Assembly: GCA_947039505.1 (NCBI GenBank) | Contig: CAMQYZ010000004.1 | Span: 1-64,000, forward strand | Length of the DNA: 64,000 bases | Direction of reading: 5' to 3' | DNA from: an uncultured Mycoplasma sp. | Lineage (GTDB): Bacteria; Bacillota_I; Bacilli_A; Mycoplasmatales; Metamycoplasmataceae | Shown here: one piece after another, positions 1 through 10,752 of the stretch | Numbering within the stretch: position 1 is the stretch's first letter | Layout of the letters: the number at the start of each line of letters is the position of its first letter | Translations under genes and position numbers: made by a program | Notes under the pieces: generated by a model | The model's database searches: none | Told to the model about the DNA's origin: nothing | Seen by the model: the letters and a program-made list of their open reading frames with translations, nothing else

Positions 1-3000
1 TGTCTTGAGCTTCATTTGTAATTGAATTGATTTCTGTTTCAGTAAGTTCTTCAACGATACCTTTAGCAGCTAAAACTAATTTAACATTAACAGTGAATTC
101 ATTTGAATCTAGTTCTGTTAAGTTTTCGTTAATTAGATAACCTGGTTTTACACTTAATTTAAGTTTGTATTTATTGGTTGCATCAGGTCCAATTTTTTGA
201 ATTTGTAATCCAGCCATTATTTGATCATCAGTAGCACGAAGAGGCATTGTGTCAAATGCTTTTTTCACTATTATTAACATAGTTGAATTAATGTCTTGAG
301 CTTCATTTGTAATTGAATTGATTTCTGTTTCAGTAAGTTCTTCAACTATGTCTTTTGGTTTTATCAATAACTTAACATTAACAGTGAATTCATTTGAATC
401 TAATTCTGTTAAGTTTTCGTTAATTAAAAATCCAGAATTTGTTGTTAGTTTAAGAGTGTATTTTCCTTCTCCATGAGAAATTTTACTTACTTGTAATCCA
501 CGTTTAACAAGCGCATCAATTTCATCTAAAACATTAATATCAAAAACTTTATTAATTACCAATAATGTATTATCATTAATATTTTGTTTTGCTTCTAAAA
601 TACTATTAATCTCTCCTTCGGTCAAGTTTATTGACTCTGATTGTTTAGGGGTTATTTCTAAATCAATATTAATCATAAATAATTCTGATTCTAATTCTGC
701 ATGTGGAATACCATTTATCTCAAAGTTATCTTTTGCTTTTAAAACAATTTGGAATTGATTTGTATCTGTTATATTACCGACTCTTTTAACTTGTAAACCC
801 TTAATAATTTCTGAGGGTGATATATTTCAAAAACTAAAAACTTTATTCAAAAAATAGATTTGTGAATTTGAAACATCTGTAAATTCATTTTTAAATCCTT
901 TTATTTCATCCCATATAATATTTGTTAGATTTGTTTTTGGTACAATTTTAAAATTTACATTAACAATGAATTCATTTGAATGCAAATGTCCCAAGGTTTC
1001 ATTAATTAAATACCCTGGCTTAGCAATTAGTTTAAGTTGATGTGTGTTATTTGTGTCAGTAGAAGAAATTCTTTGAATTTTTAATCCATTCATTATATGA
1101 GCATCAATATTACGGGTTTGTGTTGTATCAAATACTTTTTTTACAATAGATAATTTAGTTCCATCAATATCTTGATGTGAATCAGTTATTGAATTAATTT
1201 CTGCCTCAGTAAGTTCTTCAACAGTGTCTTTTGGTTTTATAGATAATTTAATGTGAACCATGAATTCATTTGAATTTAGTTCATGTAATTCATTAATTAA
1301 AAATCCAGAATTTGTTGTTAGTTTAAGAGTATATTTTCCTTCTCCATGAGAAACTTTATTTACTTGTAATCCACGCTTAACAAGTGCATCAATTTCATCT
1401 GAAGTATTAGGAATGTCAAAAGCTTTTTTAATTATTAATAATATATTGTCATCAATATCTTGTTTTGTTTCTAAAATACCATTAATCTCTCCTTCAGTCA
1501 AATTTATTGACCCTGATTCTTTAGGAGTTATTTCTAAATCAATATTAATCATAAATAATTCTGATTCTAACTCTACATTTGGAATATTATTTATTTCATA
1601 ACCAATTTTAGATCTTAATATTAATTTAAATTGGTTTGTATTTGTTGTATTATTAATTTTTTTAACTTGCAAACCTCTAGTTATTTCTAAATCAGGAATA
1701 TCTCCAAAATCAAATGTTTTTTTCAAAGAAATTATTTGTGAATTTAAAATATCTGTAAAGTCATTTTTAAATCCATTTATTTCATCTGTTGTCATATTGG
1801 TTACATCTACTTGTTTTTTTATTAAAAAATCAGTATTAACAGTAAAGGTATTTGAAGTAATTCATTTTTTGTCATTAACTGTAAAATTTGGTTTGGCTAT
1901 TAAACTTATTTGATATTGATTTGCTGGTGTCGGTTCTGTTCTTTTCACTTTTAAACCATAGATAATTTTTTCATCTTGAATATTTGGCATTGTAAAATTA
2001 AAAACTTTTTTGATTACTTTTAAAGAATTTTTATCAATATTTGATTCTGTATTTGAAATCAAATTTATTTCTTCATTACTCAATAAAATTGTTCCACTTT
2101 CTATCTCTATATCGAAGTTTATATCAACAATAAATGAATTAGATGAAATAGATTCTTTTTGACCATTAATTGTAAAACCATTATTAGGCATTAAAATAAG
2201 TTTATATTTATTTTGCCCCAAAAATACTTCCTCTATTTTAACTTTTAAAGGTTTGATATCAATATTATCGGCAAAACTAATATCGAAAACTTTTTCAATA
2301 ATTTCCATTGTGTTTAAATTCACATCTTCAAATTCTAAATTAAAATATTGAAGGTCTTGTTGAGTAACATTTATAACCTCTGATTGTTTAGGATTTATTG
2401 TTAAATCTATAGAAGATTGACAATTAAATGTAAATGATGTCAAGGATAATAAACCATTTATCAAAAACCCGTCTTTAGCAATTAACACCAAACTATATGA
2501 ATGAGGTTTTTCGTGATCAAGGTTTTTTGAAACTTCTAAGTTATTCATTGTTTCCTTATCCTGCATTTCAGATAAATCGAAAACTTTTTGAATTGTTGAA
2601 ATATTATTTTCATCAATTTTCTGTTTTTCGGTATTAAAAAGCAACATCTCGTCATGTGTAAGATGTTGCTTATTGATTTCTTCGATTGGATTTGGTGTTA
2701 TTTCAAAATTATTTGAAAAGGCGGTAAAACTATTTGATTTCAAAGAGGTAAGACTTCCATTGATTTCAAATCCTTGTTTTGCTGTTAAAATTAATTCATA
2801 TTCATTTTCTTCTAACAACTTATTCTTGTGAACTTGAAGTCCTTTGATAATGGTTTCAATATTGTTGTTGGCTATATCGAAAACTTTTTTGATTGTCATT
2901 AGTTTTGATTCATTTATTTCTTCTGGTTCATAACTAATGTTTCTTATTTCTTTCAATGTTATAACAGAGGTTTGTGATAAACTTTGTTGTAAATCTATAT

Positions 3001-3106
3001 TTACTATGCCAGAGTCAGCTGAACAAGAAGCTATCAAGGCCAATGGTAGAGCTGTAATTGCTAAGGATTTTATGTATATTCTGTTTGATTTTGATTTTGT
3101 TTTCAT
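1..3106 (-). CDS. Giant tandem-repeat surface lipoprotein (3' end outside window)
   Basis: Two ORF-track pieces (1862..3106 and 827..1795) and the sequence down to base 1 form one frame once TGA is read as Trp; at least 1,035 codons are in the window. The N-terminus has a basic stretch, a hydrophobic core and the lipobox LIASC, with the lipidated Cys at residue 28, so the protein should sit on the outer face of the membrane. The rest is about ten and a half tandem units of ~90-97 residues with the shared pattern 'EIN..IDxxxLxIIKKVFD...GLQV.K...Y.L.L..K.GF.IN..L.SN.F.V'. Units 5-7 are duplicated as units 8-10. No Shine-Dalgarno precedes the ATG; a TATAAT box lies 6 nt upstream. The architecture resembles mycoplasma variable surface proteins. 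Exact function is unknown; surface variation or adhesion is inference. Confidence 0.85.
44..1795 (-). repeat. Tandem 876-bp super-repeat (two copies, three protein units each)
   Basis: Within the lipoprotein gene, units 5, 6 and 7 (1795 down to 920) and units 8, 9 and 10 (919 down to 44) are matching copies displaced by exactly 876 bp (292 codons). The displacement was fixed on matching text, such as 'ttga(c)cctga' at 1507 and 631. A third copy begins at 43 and runs off the window. Inside this, unit 10 and the next unit are near-identical at a 291-bp offset. Both lengths are multiples of three, so copy gain or loss keeps the frame open. Confidence 0.85.
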
Positions 3107-3112
3107 AATTAA

Positions 3113-3118
3113 ATTATA
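3113..3118 (-). promoter_or_regulatory. -10 box of the giant lipoprotein gene (leaderless mRNA candidate)
   Basis: A perfect TATAAT on the minus strand ends 6 nt before the ATG at 3106, so transcription would start on or next to the A of the ATG. There is no Shine-Dalgarno. No convincing -35 element is visible. Confidence 0.5.
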
Positions 3119-3235
3119 GTACTATTAAAAGATAATAATTAAAATTAAGAAAATAAATTTAATATTTTTTTGTCTAATTATTTATTTATTGATAATATGT
3201 TAATTAATAAAAATAAAATATTATTGGGAGGTATT

Positions 3236-4060
3236 ATGCCTGAATTACCAGAAGTTCAAACAGTTGTTAATTATTTAAATGAGAAAGTTATTGGTCAAAA
3301 AATTATAAACGTGGAAGTTCTTGCCTCTAAAATGTTAAAAAATTCATCAGAAGAAAACTTTAAAAAAACTCTAATAAATTCTACAATTTTAAAAGTAATT
3401 AGAATTGGAAAATATTTAGTGTTTAAGTTAGATAATGACTACGTTATGGTTAGTCACTTGAGAATGGAGGGTAAATATTTAATCAAAAACTTAAATGAAA
3501 ATATTTTTGATAAACATATTCACATAATTTTTAAGTTATCAAATATAAATCTCTGTTATCATGACACAAGAAAATTTGGAACATTTACAATTTATAAAAC
3601 AAGTGATTTTATGAATTCTATTGAGTTGATAAAAATTGAAATCGATCCTTTAAATTCACTTTTTAATACTGAGTATTTATTTGATAAAATTAAAAACTCC
3701 AAAAAAACAATCAAAACTTTATTATTAGATCAAGCTATTGTTTCTGGTATCGGAAATATCTATGCTTGTGAAATATTATTTAGTTCTAAAGTTTCTCCAT
3801 TCAGAATTTGTAACACAATAACATTATTAGAGTGCCAATCAATTACACAAGAGTCAACAAGAATTTTAAAATTGGCTATTAAAAACAAAGGAACTACTGT
3901 GTCATCATTTTCATTTGATAATAATCATTCAGGAACATTTCAAAAATATTTAAATGTTTATGGGCGAGCAAATAAAAGTTGTAATCAATGTGATTCTTTA
4001 ATAATCAAAGATTACATAAACAAAAGAGGCACTTACTTTTGCTCTCAATGCCAAAAATAA
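3236..4060 (+). CDS. mutM: Formamidopyrimidine-DNA glycosylase (Fpg/MutM)
   Basis: This is a base-excision repair enzyme that removes 8-oxoguanine and formamidopyrimidines and nicks the strand by its lyase activity. I moved the start from the ORF-track ATG at 3170 to the ATG at 3236. The family requires Pro2-Glu3 at the mature N-terminus, this ATG gives MPELPEVQ, and a strong GGGAGG ribosome binding site lies 4 nt upstream. The product is 274 aa, the usual family length. The conserved lysine sits in 'RIGKYLVF', and the C-terminal zinc finger is intact (CNQC ... CSQC). It lies alone on the plus strand between the two lipoprotein genes, divergent from one and convergent with the other. Confidence 0.95.
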   Translation: MPELPEVQTVVNYLNEKVIGQKIINVEVLASKMLKNSSEENFKKTLINSTILKVIRIGKYLVFKLDNDYVMVSHLRMEGKYLIKNLNENIFDKHIHIIFKLSNINLCYHDTRKFGTFTIYKTSDFMNSIELIKIEIDPLNSLFNTEYLFDKIKNSKKTIKTLLLDQAIVSGIGNIYACEILFSSKVSPFRICNTITLLECQSITQESTRILKLAIKNKGTTVSSFSFDNNHSGTFQKYLNVYGRANKSCNQCDSLIIKDYINKRGTYFCSQCQK

Positions 4061-4090
4061 TTTGTTTAACATTTTCTTAAAAAATAGAGC

Positions 4091-4123
4091 AAAACCTCAC
4101 TTATTAAATATAAGTGAGGTTTT
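4091..4123. terminator. Bidirectional intrinsic terminator after mutM and lipoprotein gene 2
   Basis: A perfect 13-bp inverted repeat (aaaacctcactta / taagtgaggtttt) with a 7-nt loop ends in T runs on both strands. It ends mutM on plus. It also probably ended the original, longer lipoprotein gene on minus, since decayed coding sequence reaches almost to it. Confidence 0.8.
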
Positions 4124-4134
4124 TTAATAATTAT

Positions 4135-4761
4135 CATCTATTAATTGTATATCTAAATTTCAACAATTAAAACCAGTTTATAAACTCAAGAAATTCTTAT
4201 TGGCATTTTTTTAATTTGCAGTTCATTTACAATAATTTGAACAGTTACATTTAAGCTAATATCAGGTATAAAAATTAATTGAAGAATAAATTCTTGATCA
4301 TCAGTTATTTTATAAACTTCTTTTACTAATATAAATAATTGAGTTGTTGAAATTGATTGGATTATGGAAATTTGTTAAAAATGATAATATTTCTTCATCA
4401 GTAATGATTCATCTAATGTAGTGATTCTTGCCAAACTTATATTTCTAAAATCTATAAACTAATTTGATGTTCAAATATTTGCTCCATTGTTAAATTTGAA
4501 TCCTTCTTTGGTAGCTAGACATAAATTTGTATTTGTTTGAAGTTCCTGATACTAAAATTTAGAAGGATTGATTATAGGTGTTATTTTTAATAATTGAATA
4601 ATTTTGAATTCGCCAGATTTGAAATTTTGTTTTGATTATTATTGAGTGTAAAATTATCTTTTGCTTTTAATATAAATTCATAATGATTCTGATTTATACC
4701 TTGTTCGATTTCTAAATTAAAATAAAAGATTGGCTTATTCAACACTATTAATGCCAATTAT
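4135..4761 (-). pseudogene. Decayed 3' tail of the second repeat lipoprotein gene
   Basis: Just past the TAA of lipoprotein gene 2, the minus strand still encodes family motifs in shifting frames. One example is 'NHYEFILKAKDNFTLNNN' near 4640-4710, which matches 'Y.L.LxAKDGFxIN'. Another is 'LATKEGFKFNNGANIWTSN' near 4470-4540, and a third is 'TDDQEFILQLIFIPD' around 4270. Stops and frameshifts interrupt them. The region therefore looks like roughly two former repeat units cut off by a mutation near 4762. Apart from this and the terminator, I see no gene in 4061-4761. Confidence 0.7.
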
Positions 4762-7362
4762 TTAAAAACTTTTCAAAAGAACAATCAATTGTTCTGGAGA
4801 AGTTGGCTTTGATGTTGGTTGGAAGTGTTCAATCTCACTCATAAGTATATTGGCAGGATTTCCAGAAGATGAAGATATTGTCAATATATTTTTAATCATA
4901 AAATTATTTGATGAAATAGAATTTATAGATTCATTAATTAAAAAATTATCATTTGGAAATAGTATAATTTGACTAGAACCAACACTGTCTCCTGATGAAA
5001 TTTCAAATGCTAAACCATTAACTAATTCATCATAAGTATTTCCTGTTATATTAAATGCTAATTTAATAATTTCCAATACTTCCAAGTCAATTTTCCCATT
5101 TGCGTCATTAAGGATTTTTAATTGATTTTCAGTTATATTAATCAATGACGAATCTATTTTTTCTACTGCAATATTTAATTTCACTATAAACCCATGTGAT
5201 TCTATAATTTTACTATTATTTTGATCAATGGTATATCCTTCATTCAAACTTAAAATAATAGTATATCTATTTTGCAAATCTCCAGTTATATTAACCTTAA
5301 ATCCATCAATTATTTGTTTATCAGAAATAGTATCATAAATTGAATTCGAAAAATTAAATAGTTTTTTGATTGTGCTTAATTGATGCTCTTCAATTTTTGT
5401 AGGCACTCGATTAAAACTATTGATTTCGCTTCTATTTATTTCATCGATTGCAATATTGTTGAGTGTAATATCAAAATTAAATGGAATATATAATTTATTA
5501 GATGATAAAACATTTGCACCATTAATCATGAACCCAGTATTTGTGGTTAAAACAAGAGTATAATTATTTGTTGTATCTGGTTTTGTTTTATGAACTTTCA
5601 ATCCATTTATAATTTGTTCATCAGTTATTGAGGGTTCAAATACAAACGCTTTTCTAATTGTAATAATTTGTTCTATGTTAGTTTTCGTCGGTACTTCTTC
5701 AAACTTATTTATTTCATCGAATGATATATCTAGCACAATTTTTTCATGAGGTTTAATATCCATTTCATCACCAATATGAAAACTAATTGAATCCAACTTT
5801 GAATTTCCTTCTATTGTATATCCATCTTTTGCAGTCAAAGTGAATGTGTATTGGTTCGCAAGAGATGGCTCACTTCTACTTATTTGCAATCCATTGATTA
5901 TCAATTGATCCAAAGAAATATCAAAAGTAAATATTTTTCTAATCGTTTTCAATTTACTTTCATCTATATTTCCTAGAGCTGTACCAATGTTTAATATTTC
6001 TTTTTCAGAGATAATTTCTGTAATACTTTCTTTTCTCTTAATTTCCAAAGTATTTATAGGTAAAGTAAATTCATTTGATAAAATCTTTCCATGTTGAACT
6101 GAGTTTATTTCAAAACTAGTTTCTGCAGATAATTCAAATTGAAAATTTTTAGAATTTTCAGTTAACGGCGAAATTACTTTTTTAATTTTTAATCCAGCCA
6201 TAATTTTCTCATCAAGAAAACTAATTCTATTAACTTCAGATATTGAAAACACTTTTTTGATAATTGATAATTTTGCAATATCAATATTTTGTAAATTTTC
6301 ATCAATAGAGTTTATTTCAACTTGAGTTATTTCACTCTCTATTTCTTCTTTTGTTTTTTTATCTATAATAAAATTAGAACTTGCAATAACATGATTACTC
6401 TCTAGATTTTTTGAACCATTTATTGTATACCCATCATTTGCAATCAAATTCAATTTATTAGTTAACAAATTCTCATTGATTCTTTGTATTTTAAAAGCAT
6501 TTTGAATTTCCTGATTAGTCATTTCTCCAAAGTTAAAAAGCTTTTTCAAAATAATAATTATAGGTTCATGTATTAATGAAACTTCTTCTGAAATAGAATA
6601 TATTTCCTCATGACTAATTATTAAATTCTCCAAAATAGGTTCAACTTCAAAATCAATAACAGTGACTCCATTTTCATAGGAATTAAATTTTAAAGAAGTT
6701 AATTCTTCCTCGGGATCTAAATCATTTATATAATAACCAGGTTTTGGAATCAAAGTAAGTGTATGTGTATTTTTGTTTATATCAGTTCTTTTAATTCATA
6801 AACTATTTTCAATAAAGTTTGATGAAATTTTACCAAAATCAAAAACATTTTTGATTATATTAAATTTCGCAATATCGATGGTTTGATTTCCAGTTGTTTC
6901 AATTTTTGCAATATCAAAATTAGTAATTTTAGCTTGATTTATTTCTTCGGTTTTTTTCAAATTAATTTTTATTTTATCGCTATAAACATTGAATGGTTGA
7001 GATAAAATTTGCTCTAAACCATTATTTATTGTAAAACCCTCTTCTGCTTGTAAAACCAATTGAAATCTATTATCTGTCTCTATTGCCTTAACCTTCAAAC
7101 CATTAATAACGGATTGGTTCAAATCATCAGAAAATGAAAATAGCTTTTTGATTGTTATTAATTTTGATATATTAATTTCTAGAAACTCTGAACCTATTGT
7201 TAAAATTTCATTTGTAGTTACATTATCTTCGGGTTTGTTATCATCAATTTGAATATTAAAATTTGAAATATTTGTAGTACATGAAGAAACAAGAACCAAA
7301 GGAATACTCGCAATTGATATTGATTTCAAGTATATTCTTTTGTTTTGTATTTTTCTAAACAT
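4762..7362 (-). CDS. Tandem-repeat surface lipoprotein, C-terminally truncated
   Basis: ORF-track pieces 6796..7362 and 4762..6753 join through a TGA (Trp) codon into an 866-aa protein. The signal peptide (MFRKIQNKRIYLKS...) ends in the lipobox LVSSC with Cys at residue 28, and it is clearly paralogous to that of the 1-3106 gene. Eight complete ~90-105-residue units of the same family follow (for example 'IINGLKVHKTKPDTTNNYTL', 'GFMINGANVLSSN'), plus a ninth that stops after 'VLLKSF'. Downstream sequence continues the unit in another frame, so the stop is probably a recent truncation. The units are more divergent from each other than those of the first gene. The -10-like TATATT/TAATAT lies only 4-7 nt from the ATG and there is no Shine-Dalgarno. 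The protein is presumably surface exposed; its binding partner is unknown. Confidence 0.85.
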
Positions 7363-7554
7363 ATCTAATATATTAATTTTAACTCAAAAGAAGATATTTT
7401 TAATAAAATTTCATTTTTAAAAAAATATAGTGGTTATAACAAAAAATCAGAAAATTGAACCATGTAAGGTATCAATGTTTTTTTAATAAACTAGTTTCTA
7501 AGAGTTTTTAGTAGAAAGGAAATAAAGAATAGTATAAAAAATGATTTTTAAGAA

Positions 7555-7560
7555 TATAAT
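7555..7560 (+). promoter_or_regulatory. -10 box of the ABC-2 operon (leaderless candidate)
   Basis: TATAAT is followed by 7 nt and the ATG at 7568. No Shine-Dalgarno is present in between. The 205-bp divergent spacer (7363-7567) holds this box and the promoter of the lipoprotein gene; nothing else is seen in it. Confidence 0.45.
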
Positions 7561-7567
7561 TTAGTTG

Positions 7568-8425
7568 ATGAAAAAATTTAATTCTGAATTGTCCATAGTA
7601 TCACTAATTAATAAATTTTTTTGAAAGTCTAAAATTGGGCCTTTAACAATGTTTTTGTTACCTATTGGTTTTATGTTAATTTATTATCTGATTGAAAATA
7701 ATAGCAATAATGATGGTCCAAGTTTTTTTGTTTCAGCATTCCCTGCCTTTATTGCATTAACTGTTTTACCCATAACAATGATTTCATTGCCTCAAATGCT
7801 TGTTGAAATAAAGCAATCAATAGTTTTAAGAAGAATATCAACTTCTAGTATTACAGCCATTAAATATAATTTGATAGTTGCTTCTTGATTTTTTTTGATG
7901 TGTTGCTTTTCAACACTCATTATCATTATTATATTTTTGTGTTTCTTAAATACCAATGCACCGAAAGAACTAACTCATGTGAATTGAGGTGAGTTTATTT
8001 TTTCAATTATTATGTTATTTATTAGTGCAATATCAACTGGAATTTTATTGGCATCTGTTTCTAAAAAATCTGCAACTGTTCAATTGGTAGGTTTATCAAT
8101 ATTACTATTAACAATAACACTGGCTGGTTATTTTGTACCAATATCTGTAATCGGCGGAATTGATGCCATAAAATATATGAGTTTGTTTTCGCCAATCAAC
8201 TATTCAACATCTTTACTCAATAATACTTTGATATTACCAATAGATGGTATTTCACAAAGTATATTTGTTTTTAAAGACTTTTCTATTTTATCAGCCAATC
8301 CTACAGATGGTCCAATTGTTATTATTGCTGCATGACAAAAAGTTTTAAATTTAATAATGCCGATAATAATTTCTATAAGCTTTAATTTTATTGCTTATAG
8401 AAAGTTTAGTTGGTCTAGTAGATAA
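7568..8425 (+). CDS. ABC-2 type transporter permease
   Basis: Three ORF-track fragments (7649.., 8012..) and their flanks join through TGA codons into a 285-aa integral membrane protein with about six hydrophobic segments (roughly residues 27-43, 55-75, 103-128, 143-163, 168-195 and 258-275). The start is the ATG at 7568, giving MKKFNSELSIVSL, because it opens the conserved frame well before the ORF-track ATG at 7649. The gene is followed after 47 bp by its ATPase, so the two form one transporter. The fold and order match ABC-2 exporters of the drug or lipid type, but the substrate cannot be read from the sequence. It uses both TGG and TGA for Trp. Confidence 0.75.
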
Positions 8426-8472
8426 TATAAAAAAACTAATTAAAAAAGAATGGAAAAGAATGGAATAGGAAT

Positions 8473-9312
8473 ATGATAAATCAGAATAAAGAACATGGTA
8501 TTTGGGAACAAATAAAAACTATTAAATCTAAAAGCAAAGCAAATCCCTATGATTCATTACCAATTTTGTTGAATGACAAAGATAATAAAAATGAATTAAT
8601 GATTGAGATCAAGAATTTAACTTGTAAATTCAAAACATTAAAGGGTTACAATGTTGTTTTTGAAAATGTGTCATTTAATTTATATGAAGGAGAGAATATT
8701 GCTTTTTTAGGTCCTAATGGCGCAGGAAAAACTGTTATGGTAGAAATGTTATCGGGAACTAGAAAACAAAATGCTGGCAAGATAATTTATCATTTTAATC
8801 ATAAAAAGAATAATCCCTATGAACATTTGGGTGTCCAATTTCAAGATTTTGAATTTCCTACAGGATTAACCGTTAAAGATATGATTGACTTTATCATCAA
8901 ACTAAATAATATAGAAAATATTGACATTGAAGAATTTAATGATATTTTGGAAACTTTTCAATTGAAACATATTTTAAAAAACAAAGTTTCCAAACTTTCA
9001 GGTGGTCAAAAACAAAGATTAAATGTAACACTAGCTTTATTAAATAAACCAAAAATATTATTTTTAGATGAATTTACTACCGGATTAGATATCGCGATTA
9101 AAAACGATATACAAAATTTTATTGTTAAATATTGCAATAAAAATAAAACATCTTTAGTTTTAGTTTCACATGATATTGATTCGATTAATGGTATGACCAA
9201 TAGAGTCATTATTTTAGCTGAGCAAGAAATAAAAATTGATTTAAAAAAGGATGAGATTGTTGAACAATTTGGGAGTGTTGCTAAATTATTAAAAAAATAT
9301 ATTGTTTATTAA
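8473..9312 (+). CDS. ABC transporter ATP-binding protein
   Basis: This 279-aa ATPase has Walker A GPNGAGKT (about residues 80-87), signature LSGGQ (175-179), Walker B ILFLDE (195-200) and the switch histidine in 'VSHD'. The first ~40 residues precede the ABC fold and are poorly conserved. The ATG at 8473 follows a weak AGGA. It pairs with the permease immediately upstream; together they resemble ABC-2 exporters. The operon ends at the hairpin at 9341. Confidence 0.85.
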   Translation: MINQNKEHGIWEQIKTIKSKSKANPYDSLPILLNDKDNKNELMIEIKNLTCKFKTLKGYNVVFENVSFNLYEGENIAFLGPNGAGKTVMVEMLSGTRKQNAGKIIYHFNHKKNNPYEHLGVQFQDFEFPTGLTVKDMIDFIIKLNNIENIDIEEFNDILETFQLKHILKNKVSKLSGGQKQRLNVTLALLNKPKILFLDEFTTGLDIAIKNDIQNFIVKYCNKNKTSLVLVSHDIDSINGMTNRVIILAEQEIKIDLKKDEIVEQFGSVAKLLKKYIVY

Positions 9313-9340
9313 TTTGAGAGAGAATATATAATCACATAAA

Positions 9341-9368
9341 AAAAACACTTTGCGCATAAAGTGTTTTT
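9341..9368. terminator. Bidirectional terminator between the ABC operon and the ribosomal superoperon
   Basis: An 11-bp perfect stem (aaaaacacttt / aaagtgttttt) with a 6-nt loop lies between the convergent ABC ATPase gene and rplQ. T runs on both strands suit it to stop both operons. Confidence 0.8.
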
Positions 9369-9385
9369 TATTTACATAAATTGTA

Positions 9386-9751
9386 TTATTTTACCAATTC
9401 AAGAATTGCCATTTTAGTTGCATCACCTTGACGTGCTGGCAATTTAATAATTCTAGTATATCCGCCTTGACGATCTTTAAATCTAGGAGCAAGATTTTCA
9501 AATAAATGCTTTAAAGCTGGAACGCCATCTTTTGTTTTAACATCTCTTAAAAATGCTGCTGCAGATCTTCTAGAAGCCAAAGTGTTTATTTTACCTTTAG
9601 TAATCATTTTTTCAACATGTCTTCTAACTTCTTTAGCTCTTGTTTCAGTAGTTGTAATTCTTCCGTAAATAAGAACATCTGTTGCTAAAGAACGAGTTAC
9701 TTGTTTTCTTCATGTTGCATTTCTCCTAAAGAGTTGATGTGGATTAGCCAT
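9386..9751 (-). CDS. rplQ: 50S ribosomal protein L17
   Basis: This is the last gene of the S10-spc-alpha superoperon, 121 aa. The ORF track starts at an internal Met (9607). The frame extends through a TGA (Trp in 'ATWRK') to the ATG at 9751, giving [11 protein letters not shown], the expected L17 N-terminus. Its ATG overlaps the rpoA stop by one base (TAATG), so it is translationally coupled. L17 is a large-subunit protein near the peptide exit. Confidence 0.95.
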
Positions 9752-10752
9752 TATTCGTCTCCTTTATTTAAGAATATTTTTAATTCTTCTAATTTTGCAA
9801 CAATTTCATTCACTGATTTTTCACCAATTGAATTGATATTTTTCAATTCAGATTCTGATAATGAAATCAATTCTGATACTTTTGAAATTTTTGCTCTTCT
9901 TAAACCATTAGTTGAACGAACAGTTAAATCTAAGTCATCAATTGTCATTGATTCAAATTTTGAATCTTCTTTTTTAGGTGTTTCATCTTCGAAAATATTG
10001 TTCAAGTCTAAGTTTTCAATATTACCAATAATTTGCATATGTGCAATCATGATTTCTCCAGCTTGTGAAAGAGCATCTTTTGCTTCAATTGTTCCATTTG
10101 TTTCAATAGTAAATTCTAGTTTTTCTTGTACAGCATATGAAGAAGTATTTAATTCTTCAACATTTGTTGATACTTTAACGATTGGAGAAAAATTTGAATC
10201 CATAGCAATAAATGATCCTGATTTAATTTTTGAATCCATTTTTGAATTGTTTTCTTTGATAATAACTTTATTAAAATCAGAATCATAATAACCTCTATCA
10301 GCTCTTAAAAATAGTTCAAATTCTAATGCACCTTTTTTGGCAGCATTAGCAATCACAACATCTCCATTAGAAGATAGTGTTAATTCAGAAGGAATGTTTA
10401 AATCACTAACTTTAACAACACCTTCATTTTCATTTTTAAAATATATTTTAATTATTGTATCTTCTTGAAAAACTTCAGGATTATAATTAAACTGAATTAA
10501 AGATAAATTAGATAATAAAGTAATAACATCAACATCTACTCCTGGAATTGGAGCATACTCATGAGAAATACCATTTATTTTAGCAGCAAATGAAGAAACA
10601 CCATAAATAGATGAAAGCAAAACTCTTCTAATAGATGTTCCTAAAGTATTTGCCATCCCTCTTTCAAGAGGTTGAATAACAAATGTTGTGTTATTTTCTG
10701 AAATTTTCTTAGATTTAATTTCATTATAATTAATTTTAGTTATTTTTGCCAT
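9751..10752 (-). CDS. rpoA: DNA-directed RNA polymerase subunit alpha
   Basis: A 333-aa protein with the complete N-terminal dimerisation domain ('FVIQPLERGMANTLG', 'INGISHEYAPIPGV') and a C-terminal helix-hairpin-helix domain at about 260-330 ('LRRAKISKVSELISLSESEL'). It assembles the RNA polymerase core and its C-terminal domain contacts upstream promoter DNA. It overlaps rpsK upstream and rplQ downstream by one base each (TAATG junctions). Confidence 0.97.
   Translation of the reverse strand: MAKITKINYNEIKSKKISENNTTFVIQPLERGMANTLGTSIRRVLLSSIYGVSSFAAKINGISHEYAPIPGVDVDVITLLSNLSLIQFNYNPEVFQEDTIIKIYFKNENEGVVKVSDLNIPSELTLSSNGDVVIANAAKKGALEFELFLRADRGYYDSDFNKVIIKENNSKMDSKIKSGSFIAMDSNFSPIVKVSTNVEELNTSSYAVQEKLEFTIETNGTIEAKDALSQAGEIMIAHMQIIGNIENLDLNNIFEDETPKKEDSKFESMTIDDLDLTVRSTNGLRRAKISKVSELISLSESELKNINSIGEKSVNEIVAKLEELKIFLNKGDE

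Noticed and set aside
1-1800. Regular repeats as a CRISPR array
   Set aside because: Repeat units are 291 bp, in frame and coding; there are no short direct repeats with unique spacers.
9701-10288. 195-aa plus-strand ORF
   Set aside because: It is antisense to rpoA; the composition is that of a shadow frame (Ser/Phe/Ile-rich) and there is no ribosome binding site.
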